Source: Aliiroseovarius marinus (GTDB lineage: Bacteria; Pseudomonadota; Alphaproteobacteria; Rhodobacterales; Rhodobacteraceae). From it: a stretch of DNA of 64,000 nucleotides. How positions within the stretch are numbered: position 1 is the first letter of the stretch; each line of letters starts with the position of its first letter. Below the pieces are notes generated by a model. It did not search any database and was not told the origin of the DNA. It was given only the letters and a program-made list of their open reading frames with translations. The DNA lies in assembly GCF_004360145.1 (NCBI RefSeq), contig NZ_ML178715.1:64069-128068 (forward strand), written 5' to 3'. Positions 62,234 to 64,000 of this stretch are shown piece after piece. Position numbers and translations under genes: made by a program.

Positions 62234-64000
62234 TTACCTCCAGAATTTGCCCCAACGGCCCGCATACGCATCGCCGTGGCCATCCTCGACCCAATCGAAC
62301 AAGCGACCATCGACCTGCAGGCGCGCGCCGCCGTCTCGCTCAAGCGAACGCAGCTGGGCAGAGGATTCACTTTTCGACGGGGTTCCCAGCGCCCATTCGA
62401 ACGGGATCGAAATACGGATGCCCTTGTCAAACGAGCCTTCGCCGAAATCTTCGGCCGACACGTTGGTCTTGGTGAAATAACCACCGACTTTCCAGCCATT
62501 GGCAAAGGTCCGGTCAACCGAGAAGGTCGCACCATAATCCCCAGCCAGATAGCGGCCGGCGTCCACGCGGGTCGAGAAGCCGTTGCCGAAATCGTAGTAA
62601 GCCGAGACATGCCCGGTCACGACATCATAGTCGCGGAAGCCGAAAAGCTGGTCATAGTCACGCTGTTTGACCCAGGCGACCTCGGCCCCGATGGCCAGCG
62701 GGCTGTCCACGGGTTTCCACAAAAGTTCGGCCGAAACGCCGCCAAACATCTTCTCCAGATACCCGACAGTCACGCGGCTATAGAGGTTTTTGCCCGGACG
62801 TTCATACCACGATGCCGTCAGATGTTCGATCGCAGGGTCACCCTGCTGTGCGTAAAGCGCGCCGTCGGTGCGCACATGGGGCAGGACCGACGTATTAAGG
62901 TATGTGTCATCGTCCAGGTTGCCAAAGATGCTTTTCTGAACCGCGCCCGACAGGATGATGTTCGGCGTCAGCTCGTACTTCGCGCTGAAGCGCAGGCCGA
63001 AATCGCCGCGAACCGGGCTGGACGGGTCAAAAAAGCTGAGTGCCAAATAGGGGGCCAGCGCCCAGGTGAACCGCGTGTCGTGGTTCGGCAGATCCGAGTT
63101 TCTCAGTGCGCTCGGCGCAGCCTCGTCAATGGTAACGCGCTGATACATGTCGATGGCCGGAGCATGCTCCAACCGTTCAATATCGCTACGGCGCATGGTC
63201 ACCGTCGACAGCGGAATGCCATTTTGCGTGACCGTGATTTCGAAGGACTCGACCGAGGCCGGCAGGGCGTGGGTCAGAATACGCGCGGTGCGCCCGATGG
63301 CTTGCGGTTGCGAGTTATAGCGCTTGTTGTCGATCTTCAACTCGGCCCGCGTGGCGGTCAGCGCCAGCGCTTTCAGGCGAATGCCTTCCTTGCCAAGTGC
63401 GTCCGAGACAACCCGCTGGATGTCGGCGTGATCTTCAGGTGTGGACACCCAATCGGTGCTCCACGCCACCGAATCCGCACGCGACGGGCGCGGCTTGACG
63501 GGCAAAGGTGCCTTTTCATTCCCCGACCGCGCCTGCGGTTTGCGGGGGTTCAGGCGAATGGTCAGCCCGGCGCCGAACATGCTGCCTGCAACGTAAGATG
63601 CGTTCAGGTGGAAGGCGGGTGACACCTCGTAATCGATGCCGAAGTTGAAGGGCGAGTTATATTCCAGCGTGCCGCGACGCTCTTCCACGGTGAACGCATC
63701 AGACGAATATTCTGCCTTGAAGGTCAGCTTGTCGTTCACCTTGTAGCTGAGGCCGGCAAACGGGGCGAAGTCACCGCGGAACCACTGGCTGAAGTTCAGG
63801 GTTCCGCCCTTGCCTGCATCCCAATCCGGACGGGGACCACCGATATTGCCAATGGGATTGTGCGAGGCCAGACGCCCCCATCCCAGACCACCGTGTACGC
63901 GCAGCTTGTCGCCAATGCTTTTCGTCGCGACAACATATTCGCTGGAATAGATCCCGGTGCCGATAAAGTCGCGGATGCCGACCGAGACCGCCGGCAAGTA
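62234..64000 (-). CDS. YjbH family exopolysaccharide protein, 5' end outside window
   Basis: Partial gene: at least 588 codons, with the N-terminus beyond position 64,000. The sequence starts in mid-domain (PAVSVGIRDFIGTGIYSSEYVVATK) and continues with beta-rich repeats such as FAPFAGLSYKVNDKLTFKAEYSSD and YLAGDYGATFSVDRTF, typical of YjbH (DUF940), an outer-membrane beta-barrel-like protein in exopolysaccharide production. The C-terminus is complete. It is translationally linked to YjbF two bases downstream, as in the E. coli yjbEFGH operon. Confidence 0.9.
   Translation of the reverse strand, partial: YLPAVSVGIRDFIGTGIYSSEYVVATKSIGDKLRVHGGLGWGRLASHNPIGNIGGPRPDWDAGKGGTLNFSQWFRGDFAPFAGLSYKVNDKLTFKAEYSSDAFTVEERRGTLEYNSPFNFGIDYEVSPAFHLNASYVAGSMFGAGLTIRLNPRKPQARSGNEKAPLPVKPRPSRADSVAWSTDWVSTPEDHADIQRVVSDALGKEGIRLKALALTATRAELKIDNKRYNSQPQAIGRTARILTHALPASVESFEITVTQNGIPLSTVTMRRSDIERLEHAPAIDMYQRVTIDEAAPSALRNSDLPNHDTRFTWALAPYLALSFFDPSSPVRGDFGLRFSAKYELTPNIILSGAVQKSIFGNLDDDTYLNTSVLPHVRTDGALYAQQGDPAIEHLTASWYERPGKNLYSRVTVGYLEKMFGGVSAELLWKPVDSPLAIGAEVAWVKQRDYDQLFGFRDYDVVTGHVSAYYDFGNGFSTRVDAGRYLAGDYGATFSVDRTFANGWKVGGYFTKTNVSAEDFGEGSFDKGIRISIPFEWALGTPSKSESSAQLRSLERDGGARLQVDGRLFDWVEDGHGDAYAGRWGKFWR

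Noticed and set aside
62156-63622. A 488-codon plus-strand open frame opposite the YjbH gene
   Set aside because: Antisense shadow; the minus-strand product matches YjbH and is coupled to YjbF.

Overview
The window is GC-rich chromosomal DNA whose gene content points to an alphaproteobacterium of the Rhodobacterales (Roseobacter group). Indicators are the aerobic B12 genes (CobN, CobC, CobD, CobW, DUF1636), a TrcR/DUF1013 cell-cycle regulator, a COQ9 protein, a TTG-started SMC, DUF2793, and dense packing with many ATGA/GTGA stop-start overlaps. I do not name a species.

Left part (about 1-33,850) is mostly core genome. A cobalamin riboswitch precedes cobW and a GNAT gene; cobN and another GNAT gene lie beyond. 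Then come smc, a YbjN protein, a lytic transglycosylase, and a second B12 operon (DUF1636-cobC-cobD). After these follow a HAD/ornithine-cyclodeaminase pair, rpsU, COQ9-quinone reductase-sulfotransferase, RNase T2, trcR, a hybrid histidine kinase, recQ-yaaA, a transporter, mepA, a queuosine-precursor transporter, arfB, and a predicted kinase/PLP phospholyase pair. Between the queuosine transporter and arfB sits a strongly structured candidate RNA whose internal Shine-Dalgarno is paired with a distal anti-Shine-Dalgarno and which ends in a terminator.

At 33,973-35,613 an AT-rich reverse transcriptase gene abuts the stop codon of pncB with no spacing. The last roughly 25 codons of pncB share its foreign codon style, suggesting acquired DNA that rebuilt the gene's 3' end. 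The protein looks like the Abi/DRT-type defence reverse transcriptases and is the best candidate here for an unusual system.

Right part (37,656-64,000) is a surface-glycan locus. It has an ABC-dependent capsule exporter (KpsD/Wza-like, KpsT, KpsE, KpsM), four P-loop sulfotransferase-like proteins, a DUF4422-GT8 fusion, a GT2 enzyme, UDP-galactopyranose mutase, UDP-glucose dehydrogenase, an NAD epimerase, a sugar-phosphate transferase, and a UDP-sulfoquinovose synthase beside an iron-sulfur (P)APS reductase. Together they suggest a glycan with glucuronate, galactofuranose, sulfate esters and perhaps sulfonated sugar. A 1,207-residue RTX protein and a DUF2793 protein lie inside the locus. YjbF and YjbH exopolysaccharide proteins close the window, YjbH being cut by the right edge. 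I saw no tRNA, rRNA, CRISPR array or insertion sequence.
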